NCBI GenBank assembly: GCA_004134995.1
Contig: REGP01000002.1
Coordinates: 992,001-1,056,000, forward strand
Direction: 5' to 3'
Source of the DNA: Oxalobacteraceae bacterium CAVE-383
GTDB lineage: Bacteria > Pseudomonadota > Gammaproteobacteria > Burkholderiales > Burkholderiaceae_D
DNA: 64,000 nt
A model generated the notes under the pieces. That model worked only from the letters and a program-made list of their open reading frames with translations, searched no databases and was not told the origin of the DNA. Shown one piece after another: positions 54,770-64,000 of this stretch (position 1 is its first letter; every line of letters begins with the position of its first letter). The translations under genes and the position numbers were made by a program.

Positions 54770-55636
54770 TCAGCTTGCCTCGAACGCGGCGATGATCGCA
54801 TCGGCCACGGCGCGCACGCGCGCGGTGCGGTTCAGGTCGCTGTGCAGCACCAGCCACATATCGTAGGGATCGGCGCGCTCCGGCCAGATGCGCTGCAAGG
54901 ACGGCTGGGCCTCGCCCAGATAGGTCGGTATTTCTCCCAGCCCCAGGCCGGCGCGCACCGCTTCCAATAGCATCAGGCCGCTGCTGACCTCCATGACCAC
55001 CCGCGCATTGGCGCTGGATTCGCCGCATAGCGCGGTGCTGTGGCGGGCATAGATGGCGCGCTGGTAGATCACGACATCATGGCCGGCCAGTGCGGTACCG
55101 GGCTGCGGCTCGCCGTGTTTCTTCAGATAATCCTTCGACGCGTACAGCGCGGTCTCCAGGCGCTTCAGATGGCGCGAAATCAGATCGGGACTGCTCGGGC
55201 GCACGGCGCGCACCGCCAAGTCGGCTTCGCGCCGGGTCAGGTTCGAGACTTCGGTGGAGGTGGTCATTACCACCCGGATATCCGGATGTTGCGCATGCAG
55301 CTTCTGCATGGCGCCGATCAGGAAGTGGCGCGCGGCGCTGTCGGTGGCGGCCAGCCGGACCACGCCGCACAGGCGTTCGTCGATGCCCTGGGTCTGGCGC
55401 AGCAATTGTTCGGCCCCTTGCTCCATGCGCTCGATCGCGCCGACCGCCAGTTCGCCGGCCGGCGTGGCGACATAGCCTGAAGAGGTGCGCAGAAACAGGC
55501 GCGCCCCCAGCGATTTTTCCATCGCCGCCAGCCGCCGCCCGACGGTGGCCTGGTCCAGATGCAGCTGTTCGGCGGCGCCGCGCAGCGTTCCCACTCGCTG
55601 TATGGCGAGAAATATCCTGGCGTTATCCCAATCCAT
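54770..55636 (-). CDS. LysR-family transcriptional regulator
   Basis: This regulator has 288 residues from the ATG at 55636, with SD GGGAG upstream; the frame runs ten codons further. The winged HTH (about 1-60) reads MDWDNARIFLAIQRVGTLRG and LDQATVGRRLAAMEKSLGAR. The effector-binding domain (about 88-285) follows, with SALMLLEAVRAGLGLGEIPT-like features near the end. It is divergent from a DHA2 efflux transporter with two palindromes in between, so it probably controls that transporter and itself. The inducer is unknown. Confidence 0.93.
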   Translation of the reverse strand: MDWDNARIFLAIQRVGTLRGAAEQLHLDQATVGRRLAAMEKSLGARLFLRTSSGYVATPAGELAVGAIERMEQGAEQLLRQTQGIDERLCGVVRLAATDSAARHFLIGAMQKLHAQHPDIRVVMTTSTEVSNLTRREADLAVRAVRPSSPDLISRHLKRLETALYASKDYLKKHGEPQPGTALAGHDVVIYQRAIYARHSTALCGESSANARVVMEVSSGLMLLEAVRAGLGLGEIPTYLGEAQPSLQRIWPERADPYDMWLVLHSDLNRTARVRAVADAIIAAFEAS

Positions 55637-55659
55637 GGCGGCTCCCTGTGCATTTTTGT

Positions 55660-55714
55660 GATGCAAATCTGCATCGGAGTCGAGAGAATATGCCTATATA
55701 TTGCATTGCGCAAT
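55660..55714. promoter_or_regulatory. Two palindromes in the LysR/MFS intergenic region
   Basis: GATGCA-AATC-TGCATC (55660-55675) and ATTGCGCAAT (55705-55714) are perfect inverted repeats whose centres lie 42 bp apart, about four helical turns. LysR regulators commonly bind a palindromic recognition site and a second activation site between divergent genes, which fits. Confidence 0.55.
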
Positions 55715-55776
55715 CGTCTTAGAATAGCGCCATTATTTCCATTTTCGCTGTTATGCGATTCCGAAAGAGGCGCGCC

Positions 55777-57234
55777 ATGTCCGCTCAATGCCCTGATCTT
55801 GCATCCGTTGCCGTTCGCGCGGCCGTTGTGCCTGCCGTGCCGCTTCCTGTCCCGGCCAGGAACAAGCCGGCGCAGGCGGGCATGTGGCCGCTGATCACGC
55901 TGGCGGTCGGTTTCGTGATGGCGATGCTGGACGTGACCGTGGTCAACGTCGGCCTGTCGTCGATTCAGCAGAACCTGTCGACCCCGCTGGCGATGCTGGT
56001 CTGGATCGTTGACGGCTATACCCTGACGTTTGCCGCGATGCTGCTGGTGGGCGGCGCGCTGGCCGATCGTTTCGGCGCCAAGAACATCTATCTGCTGGGC
56101 CTGGGAGTCTTCGTCGCGGCCTCGCTGCTGTGCGGCGCCGCGCCCAGCGGTCCGTTGCTGGTGGCCGCGCGGCTGCTGCAGGGCCTCGGCGCCGCCTTCT
56201 TCATGCCGAGCTCGTTGAGCCTGCTCACGCATATCTATGAAGACGCCAAGGTGCGCGCCCGCATGCTGGGCATCTGGTCCGCCGCGGTCGGCGGGGCGGC
56301 TGCCCTGGGGCCGCTGGTGGGCGGCGTGCTGATCCATTCGTTCGGCTGGCGCAGCGTGTTCCTGATCAATGTGCCGGTCGGCCTGTTCGGCCTGGTCATG
56401 GCCAACAAAATGATTCCGAAAGTGCAGAAGCACGCGCGCGACCTGACCATCCTCAGCCATGTGCTGGGCATCGTGATGCTGGGCGCCTTGAGCTACGTGC
56501 TGATCCAGGGCCCTGCTTACGGCTGGACTTCGGATCCCGTTCTGGCTGCCGCCGCGGCTGTCATCGTGGCATTTGCGTTGCTGGTGCGGCATGAACGGCG
56601 CGGCAAGGCGCCGCTGCTGCCGGCCGAACTGTTCGCCACGCCGCAGTTCGCGGCGGCCAACGGCATCGGCTTCCTGATCAATTTCGGCGTCTATGGGCAA
56701 TTGTTCTATATCAGTTTCTTCCTGCAGCAGGCGCGCGGCGCCGATGCGCTGCAGACCGGCATACAGCTGCTGCCGATGATGGCCGTGATTTTCGCGGGCA
56801 ACCTGACGTCGGGCCGCATTACCGCGCGCTTCGGGCCGCGCTTTCCGCTCCTGCTGGGATTGGGCAGCGGCGCATTGTTCGCTGGGCTGCTGACCGGTTT
56901 GACGCCGCAGACGCCGTACTGGCTGTTCGCGCTGCTGATCGCGATCGTCAATCTCGGCATCAGCATCGCCATTCCGGCCATGACCACGGCGGCAATGCAG
57001 GTCGCCGGCCGCAAGCACGCCAACAGCGCCGCCGCCGCGCTCAACGCCAATCGCCAGATCGGCGCGCTGGTCGGCGTCGCCATCATGGGCGCGATCCTGC
57101 ATATTTTCATCGAGTGGAATACGCGCAATCTGCTGGCGTTCGGCTTCATTTGCGTGGTGTATGCCGCGGCGCTGGTGCTGGTGGCGCGCTACATTCGGGC
57201 CCATGAGGCGGCGCCGGCCGAAAAGGCGGCCTGA
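55777..57234 (+). CDS. DHA2-family (EmrB/QacA) multidrug efflux transporter
   Basis: This proton-driven major-facilitator antiporter has 485 residues from the ATG at 55777 (AAAGAGG upstream; the ATG at 55753 is an alternative). About 14 helices are expected for DHA2. The first helix carries LAVGFVMAMLDVTVVNVGLS, the motif D1-like signature of this family, and motif A is GGALADRFGAKNIYLLG. Motif C appears as LGIWSAAVGGAAALGPLVGG. It is divergent from a LysR gene that probably regulates it. The substrate is unknown. Confidence 0.92.
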   Translation: MSAQCPDLASVAVRAAVVPAVPLPVPARNKPAQAGMWPLITLAVGFVMAMLDVTVVNVGLSSIQQNLSTPLAMLVWIVDGYTLTFAAMLLVGGALADRFGAKNIYLLGLGVFVAASLLCGAAPSGPLLVAARLLQGLGAAFFMPSSLSLLTHIYEDAKVRARMLGIWSAAVGGAAALGPLVGGVLIHSFGWRSVFLINVPVGLFGLVMANKMIPKVQKHARDLTILSHVLGIVMLGALSYVLIQGPAYGWTSDPVLAAAAAVIVAFALLVRHERRGKAPLLPAELFATPQFAAANGIGFLINFGVYGQLFYISFFLQQARGADALQTGIQLLPMMAVIFAGNLTSGRITARFGPRFPLLLGLGSGALFAGLLTGLTPQTPYWLFALLIAIVNLGISIAIPAMTTAAMQVAGRKHANSAAAALNANRQIGALVGVAIMGAILHIFIEWNTRNLLAFGFICVVYAAALVLVARYIRAHEAAPAEKAA

Positions 57235-57305
57235 GTTCTTTTTGATTGCAGATGGGCCATAGGCCGTAAAATAGCGTCTTATATATCTGCAAACAAGAAA
57301 ATAGC

Positions 57306-58265
57306 ATGTCCATACAATGGTTCCCGGGTCACATGAACGCCGCCCGCAAGAAAGCGGCGGAAGCAATGGAAAAGGTGGACCTCGTCATCGAGGTTCTGGA
57401 TGGCCGCCTGCCGCAAGCGAGCTGCAATCCGATGATCGAGCAATTGCGCGTGTTCCGGCAACGCCCCTGCCTGAAAATCCTGAACAAGAGCGATCTGGCC
57501 GATCCTGCCGCCACCGCGGCATGGCTGGCCTATTACAACGCGCAGAAAAACGTGAACGCGGTCGCGCTGAGCTGCAAGAAGCCGTCCGATGTCGCCAAGA
57601 TTCCCAAGCTCTGCCTGGCGCTGGCGCCGCATCGCGGCACGGCGCTGAAACCGCTGCGCATGATGATCATGGGTATTCCGAACGTCGGCAAGTCGACGCT
57701 CATGAATGCGCTGCTGAAGAAACGCGTGGCGGCGGTCGGCGACGAGCCGGCGGTCACCAAGGTGCAGCAGCGCCTGTATCTGAACAACAATATGGTGCTG
57801 ATCGATACGCCCGGCATGCTGTGGCCGAAGATCGCCTTGCCCAGCGACGGCCTGATGCTGGCCGCCAGCCACGCCATCGGCACCAATGCGCTGATCGAGG
57901 AAGAAGTCGCGACCTATCTGGGCGCGCAATTGCTGCAGCGTTATCCGCAATTGCTGAAGGCGCGCTACGGGCTTGATGTCGATGCGCCGGGTTTCGACGG
58001 CGTCAGCGTGGTTGAAGGCGTGGCCAAACGCCGTGGCTTCATGCTGCGCGGCGGCATGGTCGATCTGGAAAAGGCGGCGCATACGCTGCTGCAGGATTAC
58101 CGCACCGGCGCCCTGGGCCGGATCAGCCTGGAAACGCCGCAGAGCCGCGCCGTGCTGGTGGCGGAGTACGAAGCTCAGCGCGCGCTGGAACAGCAATCCC
58201 GCGCCGACAAGGTCGACGAAGCCGACCAGGCCGATCAGGATTATCTGGACAACCGCGACGCATAG
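57306..58265 (+). CDS. rbgA: Ribosome-biogenesis GTPase YlqF/RbgA
   Basis: RbgA is a circularly permuted GTPase that helps late 50S assembly. The 319-residue protein starts MSIQWFPGHMNAARKKAAEA, the family signature. Its G motifs come in permuted order: G4 LKILNKSDLADP, then G1 MGIPNVGKSTLMNAL, then G3 LIDTPGMLWPK. The C-terminal RNA-binding part ends in an acidic KVDEADQADQDYLDNRDA tail. It is convergent with metQ, with only 6 bp between the stops. Confidence 0.94.
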   Translation: MSIQWFPGHMNAARKKAAEAMEKVDLVIEVLDGRLPQASCNPMIEQLRVFRQRPCLKILNKSDLADPAATAAWLAYYNAQKNVNAVALSCKKPSDVAKIPKLCLALAPHRGTALKPLRMMIMGIPNVGKSTLMNALLKKRVAAVGDEPAVTKVQQRLYLNNNMVLIDTPGMLWPKIALPSDGLMLAASHAIGTNALIEEEVATYLGAQLLQRYPQLLKARYGLDVDAPGFDGVSVVEGVAKRRGFMLRGGMVDLEKAAHTLLQDYRTGALGRISLETPQSRAVLVAEYEAQRALEQQSRADKVDEADQADQDYLDNRDA

Positions 58266-58271
58266 TCGGCC

Positions 58272-59069
58272 TCACCAGGAAGCGATTACCGCGTTCTTGT
58301 ATTTATCCGCGATGAACTTCCTGATTTCAGGGCTGCGATATGCCTTCACCAGCTTGGCCACCCACGGCTGGCTCCTGTCCGCGGCGCGCACCGCGATCAC
58401 ATTCACATACGGGCCTTTGGCCGATTCGATCGCGATCGCATCCCTGACCGGATCCAGTCCGGCCGACTCGGCATAGTTGCCGTTGATGGCGGCGGCATCC
58501 AGATCGTCCAGCGAACGCGGCAATTGCGCCGCATCGATTTCGATGATTTTGAGTTTCCTCGGATTCTCGACGATATCCAGCGGCGTCGCCTTCAGGCCCG
58601 CATCCGCCTTCAGCTTGAACAAGCCCTGCGCCTGCAGCAGCAGCAAGGCGCGGCCGCCATTGGTCGGGTCGTTCGGCACGCCGATGCGGGCGCCGTTTTT
58701 CAGGTCTTTCAGAGCCCGGATTTTTTTGGAATAGACGCCCATCGGAAAGGTGACGGTGGTGGCGACACTGGCGAATTTGTAGCCGCGATCCTTGACCTGC
58801 GCATCCAGATAGGGCTGATGCTGATAGCTGTTGGCGTCCAGGTCGCCGGCGGCCAGCGCGGCATTCGGCTGCACGTAGTCGTTGAATTCGACGATCTTCA
58901 GTTTCAGGCCGTCCTTGTCGGCGATCTTTTTGACCTGCTCCAGTATCTCCGCATGCGGCCCGCCGGTGGCGCCGATCTTGATGACTTTGTCCTGCGCCGG
59001 CGCGAATGCCGCGGCAAGGCCCAGGGCGAGGGCGGCGGCGGTCTTCAGTAGTGCATGGCGACGATTCAT
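58272..59069 (-). CDS. metQ: D-methionine ABC transporter substrate-binding protein
   Basis: MetQ captures methionine in the periplasm for MetNI. I start at the ATG at 59069 (265 residues), with AAAGGA upstream. The signal MNRRHALLKTAAALALGLAA has an Arg pair and no lipobox Cys, so unlike E. coli MetQ it looks soluble and possibly Tat-exported. The mature part has KIGATGGPHAEILEQVKKIA, NDYVQPNAALAAGDLDANSY, the YQHQPYLD region and a late INGNYAESAGLDP. It follows metI by 34 bp. Confidence 0.94.
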   Translation of the reverse strand: MNRRHALLKTAAALALGLAAAFAPAQDKVIKIGATGGPHAEILEQVKKIADKDGLKLKIVEFNDYVQPNAALAAGDLDANSYQHQPYLDAQVKDRGYKFASVATTVTFPMGVYSKKIRALKDLKNGARIGVPNDPTNGGRALLLLQAQGLFKLKADAGLKATPLDIVENPRKLKIIEIDAAQLPRSLDDLDAAAINGNYAESAGLDPVRDAIAIESAKGPYVNVIAVRAADRSQPWVAKLVKAYRSPEIRKFIADKYKNAVIASW

Positions 59070-59103
59070 GTGCTGTCCTTTTTTTGCGTATTGATGAAAT
59101 GTT

Positions 59104-59757
59104 CTAGCGATGGCCCAGTCGCCGCACCAGCCGGTCGCCCAGGGTTTGCACAAGCTGCACGAACACGATCAGGATCAGCACCACGATCAGCATCACTTCC
59201 GGCAGGAAGCGCTGGTAGCCGTAGCGTATGCCCAGATCGCCGAGTCCGCCGCCGCCGATGGCGCCGGCCATGGCGGAATAGCCGACCAGGCTGACCACGG
59301 TCAGGGTAATTCCCGCGACGATGCCGGGAAAGGCTTCCGGCACCAGCACCTTGCTGACGATCTGCCAGGTGGTGGCTCCCATCGCCTGCGCGGCTTCGAC
59401 CAGGCCGCGATCGACTTCGCGCAGCGCGGTTTCCACCAGCCTGGCGACGAACGGCGCGGCGGCGATGGTCAACGGCACGATCGCCGCCGCGGTGCCGATG
59501 GACGAGCCCACGAAAAAGCGCGTCAGCGGAATCACGGCCACCAGCAGAATGATGAAAGGCGTCGAACGCACCGCATTGACGAACATGCCGACGACGCGGT
59601 TCAGGGCGGTTTGCGGCCGGATGCCGTCGGCATCGGTCAGGTGCAGGAAGATCCCCATCGGCACGCCGAGCAGCGCGCCCAGCAGGCTGGAGACGCCGAC
59701 CATCAGCAGGGTCTCGCCGAATGACGATATAAACAGATCGAGCATTTCAGATGACAT
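59104..59757 (-). CDS. metI: D-methionine ABC transporter permease
   Basis: MetI is the inner-membrane permease of the methionine importer (217 residues, five helices). It has the BPD transport loop with [20 protein letters not shown] followed by a Gly-rich [18 protein letters not shown], typical of MetI. It overlaps metN by 11 bp, so the two are translationally coupled, and metQ follows. Confidence 0.95.
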   Translation of the reverse strand: MSSEMLDLFISSFGETLLMVGVSSLLGALLGVPMGIFLHLTDADGIRPQTALNRVVGMFVNAVRSTPFIILLVAVIPLTRFFVGSSIGTAAAIVPLTIAAAPFVARLVETALREVDRGLVEAAQAMGATTWQIVSKVLVPEAFPGIVAGITLTVVSLVGYSAMAGAIGGGGLGDLGIRYGYQRFLPEVMLIVVLILIVFVQLVQTLGDRLVRRLGHR

Positions 59758-60808
59758 GGTTCAACTCCTCGACGACGACGTCCTGTTCCTGCAAATACTG
59801 CATGGCGGCGGCGATATTGGCGGCGCTGCCGTTGGCCAGGATCGCCAGCGAGCCGAAGGCCTGGCCCTGGATTTCCTCGATCTGGCCATGCAGGATGTTG
59901 AAATCAAGATCGAACCTGCGCACCACCTCCGACAGCAGCGGCTGGTCCACGCCCGCGCCGGTAAACGCCAGCCGGAACAGATGGTCGGCGCAGGCATCGG
60001 CGTTCGGCGCTTCCGCATTTTTTTGCAGCCGGGCGCGCAGGCGCTGCAGCACGCCCGGCGGCAGCGCTTCCGAAATCACGTCGCCGATCAAGGCCCGCGT
60101 CACCGCGCGCGCCGGCCGGCGGAAAATGTCGATGACCTTGCCCTGTTCGATGATGGCGCCGGCGTCCATTACCGCCACGCGGTCGCAGATATCCTTGACG
60201 ACTTCCATCTGATGCGTGATCAGCACGATGGTCAGGCCGAGTTCGCGATTGATTTTTTGCAGCAGCGCCAGGATCGAACGCGTGGTTTCGGGATCCAGCG
60301 CGGAAGTCGCTTCATCCGACAGCAGTACCTTGGGATTGTTGGCCAGCGCGCGCGCAATGCCGACGCGCTGTTTCTGGCCGCCGCTGATCTGCGCCGGATA
60401 GCGGTTGCGCTGGGTTTGCAGCCCGACCAGTTCCAGCAGCGTTTCGACACGCCGTTCGATATCGGCCGGCGCCATGCCGGCCAGTTCCAGCGGCAGCGCG
60501 ATATTGCCGGCCACGGTGCGCGAGGAGAGCAGATTGAAGTGCTGGAAGATCATGCCGATCTCGCGCCGCGCGTCGCGCAGCGCGGCCGCGGGCAGGGCGG
60601 TCAGGTCCTTGCCGTCGACCACGATGCGGCCCGCGCTGGGGCGATTGAGCAGATTGATGGCGCGCACCAGGGTGCTTTTGCCGGCGCCGCTGCGTCCGAT
60701 GATGCCGAAGATTTCGCCCTTGCGGATAGCCAGGCTGACGTCGCGCACCGCTTCGATGGTGCCTTGCGCGCCTTGGAATCGCTGGGACACGCCCTCTATT
60801 TTTATCAT
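59747..60808 (-). CDS. metN: D-methionine ABC transporter ATP-binding protein
   Basis: MetN energises methionine uptake. I use the ATG at 60808 (353 residues); a TTG 33 bases upstream is in frame but unlikely. The ABC domain has Walker [11 protein letters not shown], the signature [15 protein letters not shown] and Walker [16 protein letters not shown]. The C-terminal NIL regulatory domain (about 275-345) binds methionine and allows feedback inhibition. No SD is seen before the ATG, but a stable hairpin with a T-rich run lies just upstream. Confidence 0.94.
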   Translation of the reverse strand: MIKIEGVSQRFQGAQGTIEAVRDVSLAIRKGEIFGIIGRSGAGKSTLVRAINLLNRPSAGRIVVDGKDLTALPAAALRDARREIGMIFQHFNLLSSRTVAGNIALPLELAGMAPADIERRVETLLELVGLQTQRNRYPAQISGGQKQRVGIARALANNPKVLLSDEATSALDPETTRSILALLQKINRELGLTIVLITHQMEVVKDICDRVAVMDAGAIIEQGKVIDIFRRPARAVTRALIGDVISEALPPGVLQRLRARLQKNAEAPNADACADHLFRLAFTGAGVDQPLLSEVVRRFDLDFNILHGQIEEIQGQAFGSLAILANGSAANIAAAMQYLQEQDVVVEELNHVI

Positions 60809-60819
60809 TGCAAAGAAAA

Positions 60820-60840
60820 TGGCAGCCAGTGGGGCTGCCA
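60820..60840 (-). promoter_or_regulatory. Hairpin in the metN leader
   Basis: On the minus strand TGGCAGCC-CCACT-GGCTGCCA forms an 8-bp stem, followed by TTTTCTTT, and ends 11 bases before the metN ATG. It looks like an intrinsic terminator placed in the leader, so it may work in attenuation or simply end transcripts from upstream. Confidence 0.5.
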
Positions 60841-60960
60841 ATGTTTTTATGGGTGAACGCTGATTCTAGGACGGTTTGCCCTGCAGGGGAACACTATTTT
60901 CCTCGATTCCTTATACCGAAAACATCTATGCGGCGGATCGAAAAATTCTTTTCGGAAATA

Positions 60961-60990
60961 AAAAAACCTCGCATCGCTGCGAGGTTTTTT
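60961..60990. terminator. Terminator of groEL
   Basis: AACCTCGCA-TCGC-TGCGAGGTT forms a 9-bp stem flanked by A and T runs, about 35 bases after the groEL stop on the minus strand. It is symmetrical and could act both ways. Confidence 0.92.
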
Positions 60991-61023
60991 ACGAAGTTGT
61001 TTCTTCGTGCCGGGACCGGCAAA

Positions 61024-62679
<1,656 letters not shown>

Positions 62680-62758
62680 TTATTCTCCTGAATACAATTT
62701 TGAAGGTGAAGCGAAACCGGCCCGCTGCACTGAATGCAGGCGGGCCGGTTCGGCTGAA

Positions 62759-63049
62759 TTATTTTTCGACGACGGCGAACAGATCTTCTTCACGCATCAC
62801 CAGCAATTCCTGGCCATCGATCTTGACCGATTGGCCGGCATATTTGCCGAACAGAACGCGGTCGCCGACTTTCACAGCCAGGGCGCGGACATTGCCGTTT
62901 TCCAGGATTTTGCCATTGCCGACGGCGAGGATCTCGCCTTGGTCCGGCTTTTCAGCGGCAGTTTCCGGCAGCACGATACCCGATGCGGTTTTGGTTTCCT
63001 GATCGAGACGTTTAACGATAACGCGGTCGTGTAATGGACGAAGACCCAT
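62759..63049 (-). CDS. groS: Co-chaperonin GroES
   Basis: GroES caps GroEL. The 96-residue protein starts [20 protein letters not shown], has the mobile loop with [15 protein letters not shown], and later [20 protein letters not shown]. It is the first gene of the heat-shock operon. Upstream are a CIRCE element and a promoter that fits both sigma-70 and sigma-32. Confidence 0.99.
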   Translation of the reverse strand: MGLRPLHDRVIVKRLDQETKTASGIVLPETAAEKPDQGEILAVGNGKILENGNVRALAVKVGDRVLFGKYAGQSVKIDGQELLVMREEDLFAVVEK

Positions 63050-63187
63050 AAAAAACTCCTTGAATTCAATAAGTTATGAATAATTAATTGCGAGGTATTC
63101 GCGACGGCAGCGTTGCATGCGGCAACGCTGCACCGGAAAAAGTACGTCATGCCAGGGCTGGACCGGTCGGCGCTTGGCCGGCGGTTG

Positions 63188-63214
63188 TTAGCACTCTGAC
63201 GTAACGAGTGCTAA
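63188..63214 (-). promoter_or_regulatory. CIRCE operator for HrcA
   Basis: TTAGCACTC-N9-GAGTGCTAA is a perfect match to the CIRCE consensus, bound by the HrcA repressor. It begins at the end of the groES -10 box, so HrcA would block transcription start. Confidence 0.97.
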
Positions 63215-63242
63215 GTATAGGGGCGGGGTGTCGATATTTCAA
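63214..63242 (-). promoter_or_regulatory. groES promoter (sigma-70 with overlapping sigma-32 match)
   Basis: On the minus strand TTGAAA (63237-63242) and TATACT (63214-63219) lie 17 bp apart, a good sigma-70 promoter. The same DNA reads CTTGAAA-N14-CCCTATAC, close to the sigma-32 consensus. So both vegetative and heat-shock polymerase could start here. Confidence 0.8.
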
Positions 63243-63414
63243 GGGGGTGATGAAGAAGAATAGAGTCTGTCTGTTTTGCACAGAAAGTGACCCTGGAGAG
63301 TCAAGTCTGCGAGCAAATCAACAGAAGAATCAATTGCCGCCCTATTTCGGACCGTTTAATCCCGCATATGGTGCAGTTGAATCCAATGAACGTACCTGAT
63401 GGCTGTCTTCAATC

Positions 63415-63443
63415 TTGACATATTACTGGTATATCACTGGCAT
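63415..63443 (+). promoter_or_regulatory. Promoter region of the ABC binding-protein gene
   Basis: A perfect -35 TTGACA lies at 63415-63420, and TGGCAT (63438-63443), 17 bp later, is only a poor -10. Between them TGGTATATCA (63427-63436) resembles the TGGTATACCA sites of GntR/FCD regulators, and ACTGG(T/C)AT is directly repeated 12 bp apart. The rest of 63243-63507 shows nothing else recognisable. Confidence 0.45.
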
Positions 63444-63507
63444 GTTGATTGCTTCTACATAAAAAGCAAGTCTGTTCGGGACTGCACAATCAACATGGGA
63501 GTTCAAT

Positions 63508-64000
63508 ATGCGTTTTGTAAAAAAATCGGGTGATCAAGCAGGCGCCCGCAACGCCGGTACTCGGCCAACATTGATCAAATGGTTCTCGCAGGCTTTGGTT
63601 TTTGCAGCATGTGCAGCAGGATTTGTCGCGTCATCGCATGCCGCATCCGCTGATATCGCCGCCTCGGCCGCATGCAAGGCTTTGCAAGCCAAGTACTCTC
63701 AGTTCAATGGCAAGACGCTGACCAACGCAATTAATCCGCATACGCCTGGTTACGAAGCGCTCGATCCGCAAGATCCAAACAAATACGCCGGATTCGATAT
63801 CGACCTTGGCGAAGCACTGGGTAAATGCCTTGGTTTCAACGTGGCGTACAAGCCAGTCGGCTTTGCGGCGTTGATTCCGACTGTCGCAAGCGGTCAGGCT
63901 GATTTTGTGATTTCCGATATTTATGCCACCGAAGATCGTGCCAAAGCGGTGGATTTCATCACTTACTCGAAGGTGTCGGACGGCGTTCTGGCTGCCAAAG
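63508..64000 (+). CDS. ABC transporter substrate-binding protein (family 3), cut by window edge
   Basis: This is the first 164 residues of a periplasmic binding protein for amino acids or similar small compounds. The ATG at 63508 has GGGAG upstream. A long N-terminal basic stretch (about 1-22) is followed by a signal helix (WFSQALVFAACAAGFVASSH) with cleavage near SHAASA. The mature part has the SBP_bac_3 pattern: YAGFDIDLGEALGKCLGFNV, GFAALIPTVASGQADFVISD and AVDFITYS. The frame is open to the window end. The rest of the transporter presumably lies beyond. Confidence 0.9.
   Translation, partial: MRFVKKSGDQAGARNAGTRPTLIKWFSQALVFAACAAGFVASSHAASADIAASAACKALQAKYSQFNGKTLTNAINPHTPGYEALDPQDPNKYAGFDIDLGEALGKCLGFNVAYKPVGFAALIPTVASGQADFVISDIYATEDRAKAVDFITYSKVSDGVLAAK

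Noticed and set aside
63208..63399. 63-codon ORF downstream of CIRCE
   Set aside because: It begins inside the CIRCE element and groES promoter and has no SD or recognisable motif.

Overview
The window looks like chromosomal DNA of a GC-rich betaproteobacterium, most likely order Burkholderiales and plausibly family Oxalobacteraceae. The evidence is the long block gyrA-serC-pheA-hisC-tyrA-aroA-cmk-rpsA-ihfB-lapA-lapB-ugd-hldE-comEA-cysM, the divergent ompA-ubiG-gph set, a one-piece tmRNA, and a CIRCE-controlled groES-groEL pair. The family-level placement is inference. I see no insertion sequence, prophage, CRISPR array, rRNA or tRNA gene.

Left part (1-26,400), accessory and respiratory. The left edge cuts a hipBA toxin-antitoxin pair whose promoter carries three operator-like repeats exactly 50 bp apart. 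A methyl-accepting chemotaxis protein and the wreck of an AraC-type regulator follow. Next is a tight four-gene signalling operon: a TonB-dependent receptor-like outer-membrane protein, a periplasmic YfiR-like protein, a hybrid histidine kinase and a REC-GGDEF-EAL protein with a dead GGDEF and an intact EAL. It reads as a possible outer-membrane to c-di-GMP relay. It is followed by a caa3-type cytochrome oxidase operon (coxB, coxA, coxC, ctaG and two c-type cytochromes), then nadE and a ydeP-type molybdopterin oxidoreductase on the other strand. A stress-flavoured cluster follows: small unknown protein, manganese catalase, KGG-repeat protein, zinc alcohol dehydrogenase, unknown membrane-anchored protein, orphan magnesium-chelatase ATPase. 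It ends with a response regulator beside a histidine kinase gene that carries a frameshift.

Middle (26,400-50,500), housekeeping. Here are ssrA (tmRNA, tag ANSNKFALAA) with a perfect -10 box and terminator, a large DUF748 envelope protein, gph, ubiG and ompA. Divergent from ompA runs the gyrA block: DNA gyrase A, serine and aromatic amino-acid synthesis, CMP kinase, ribosomal protein S1, IHF beta, the LapA/LapB LPS-control pair, UDP-glucose dehydrogenase, heptose kinase, ComEA and cysteine synthase. Many of these genes overlap or are spaced by a few bases.

Right part (50,500-64,000). Contents are a small HTH protein with an AT-rich upstream region, a DUF1415/yaeQ divergent pair with start codons 14 bp apart, a lytic transglycosylase, a histone-deacetylase-like hydrolase, a LysR regulator divergent from a DHA2 drug-efflux transporter, an RbgA/YlqF GTPase, the methionine importer metNIQ, groEL-groES with CIRCE, and the start of an amino-acid-type ABC binding protein cut by the right edge. 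The points most worth a second look are the receptor/YfiR/kinase/phosphodiesterase operon, the hipBA operator array, the inverted ssrA 3'-end fragment with neighbouring palindromes, and the frameshifted kinase.
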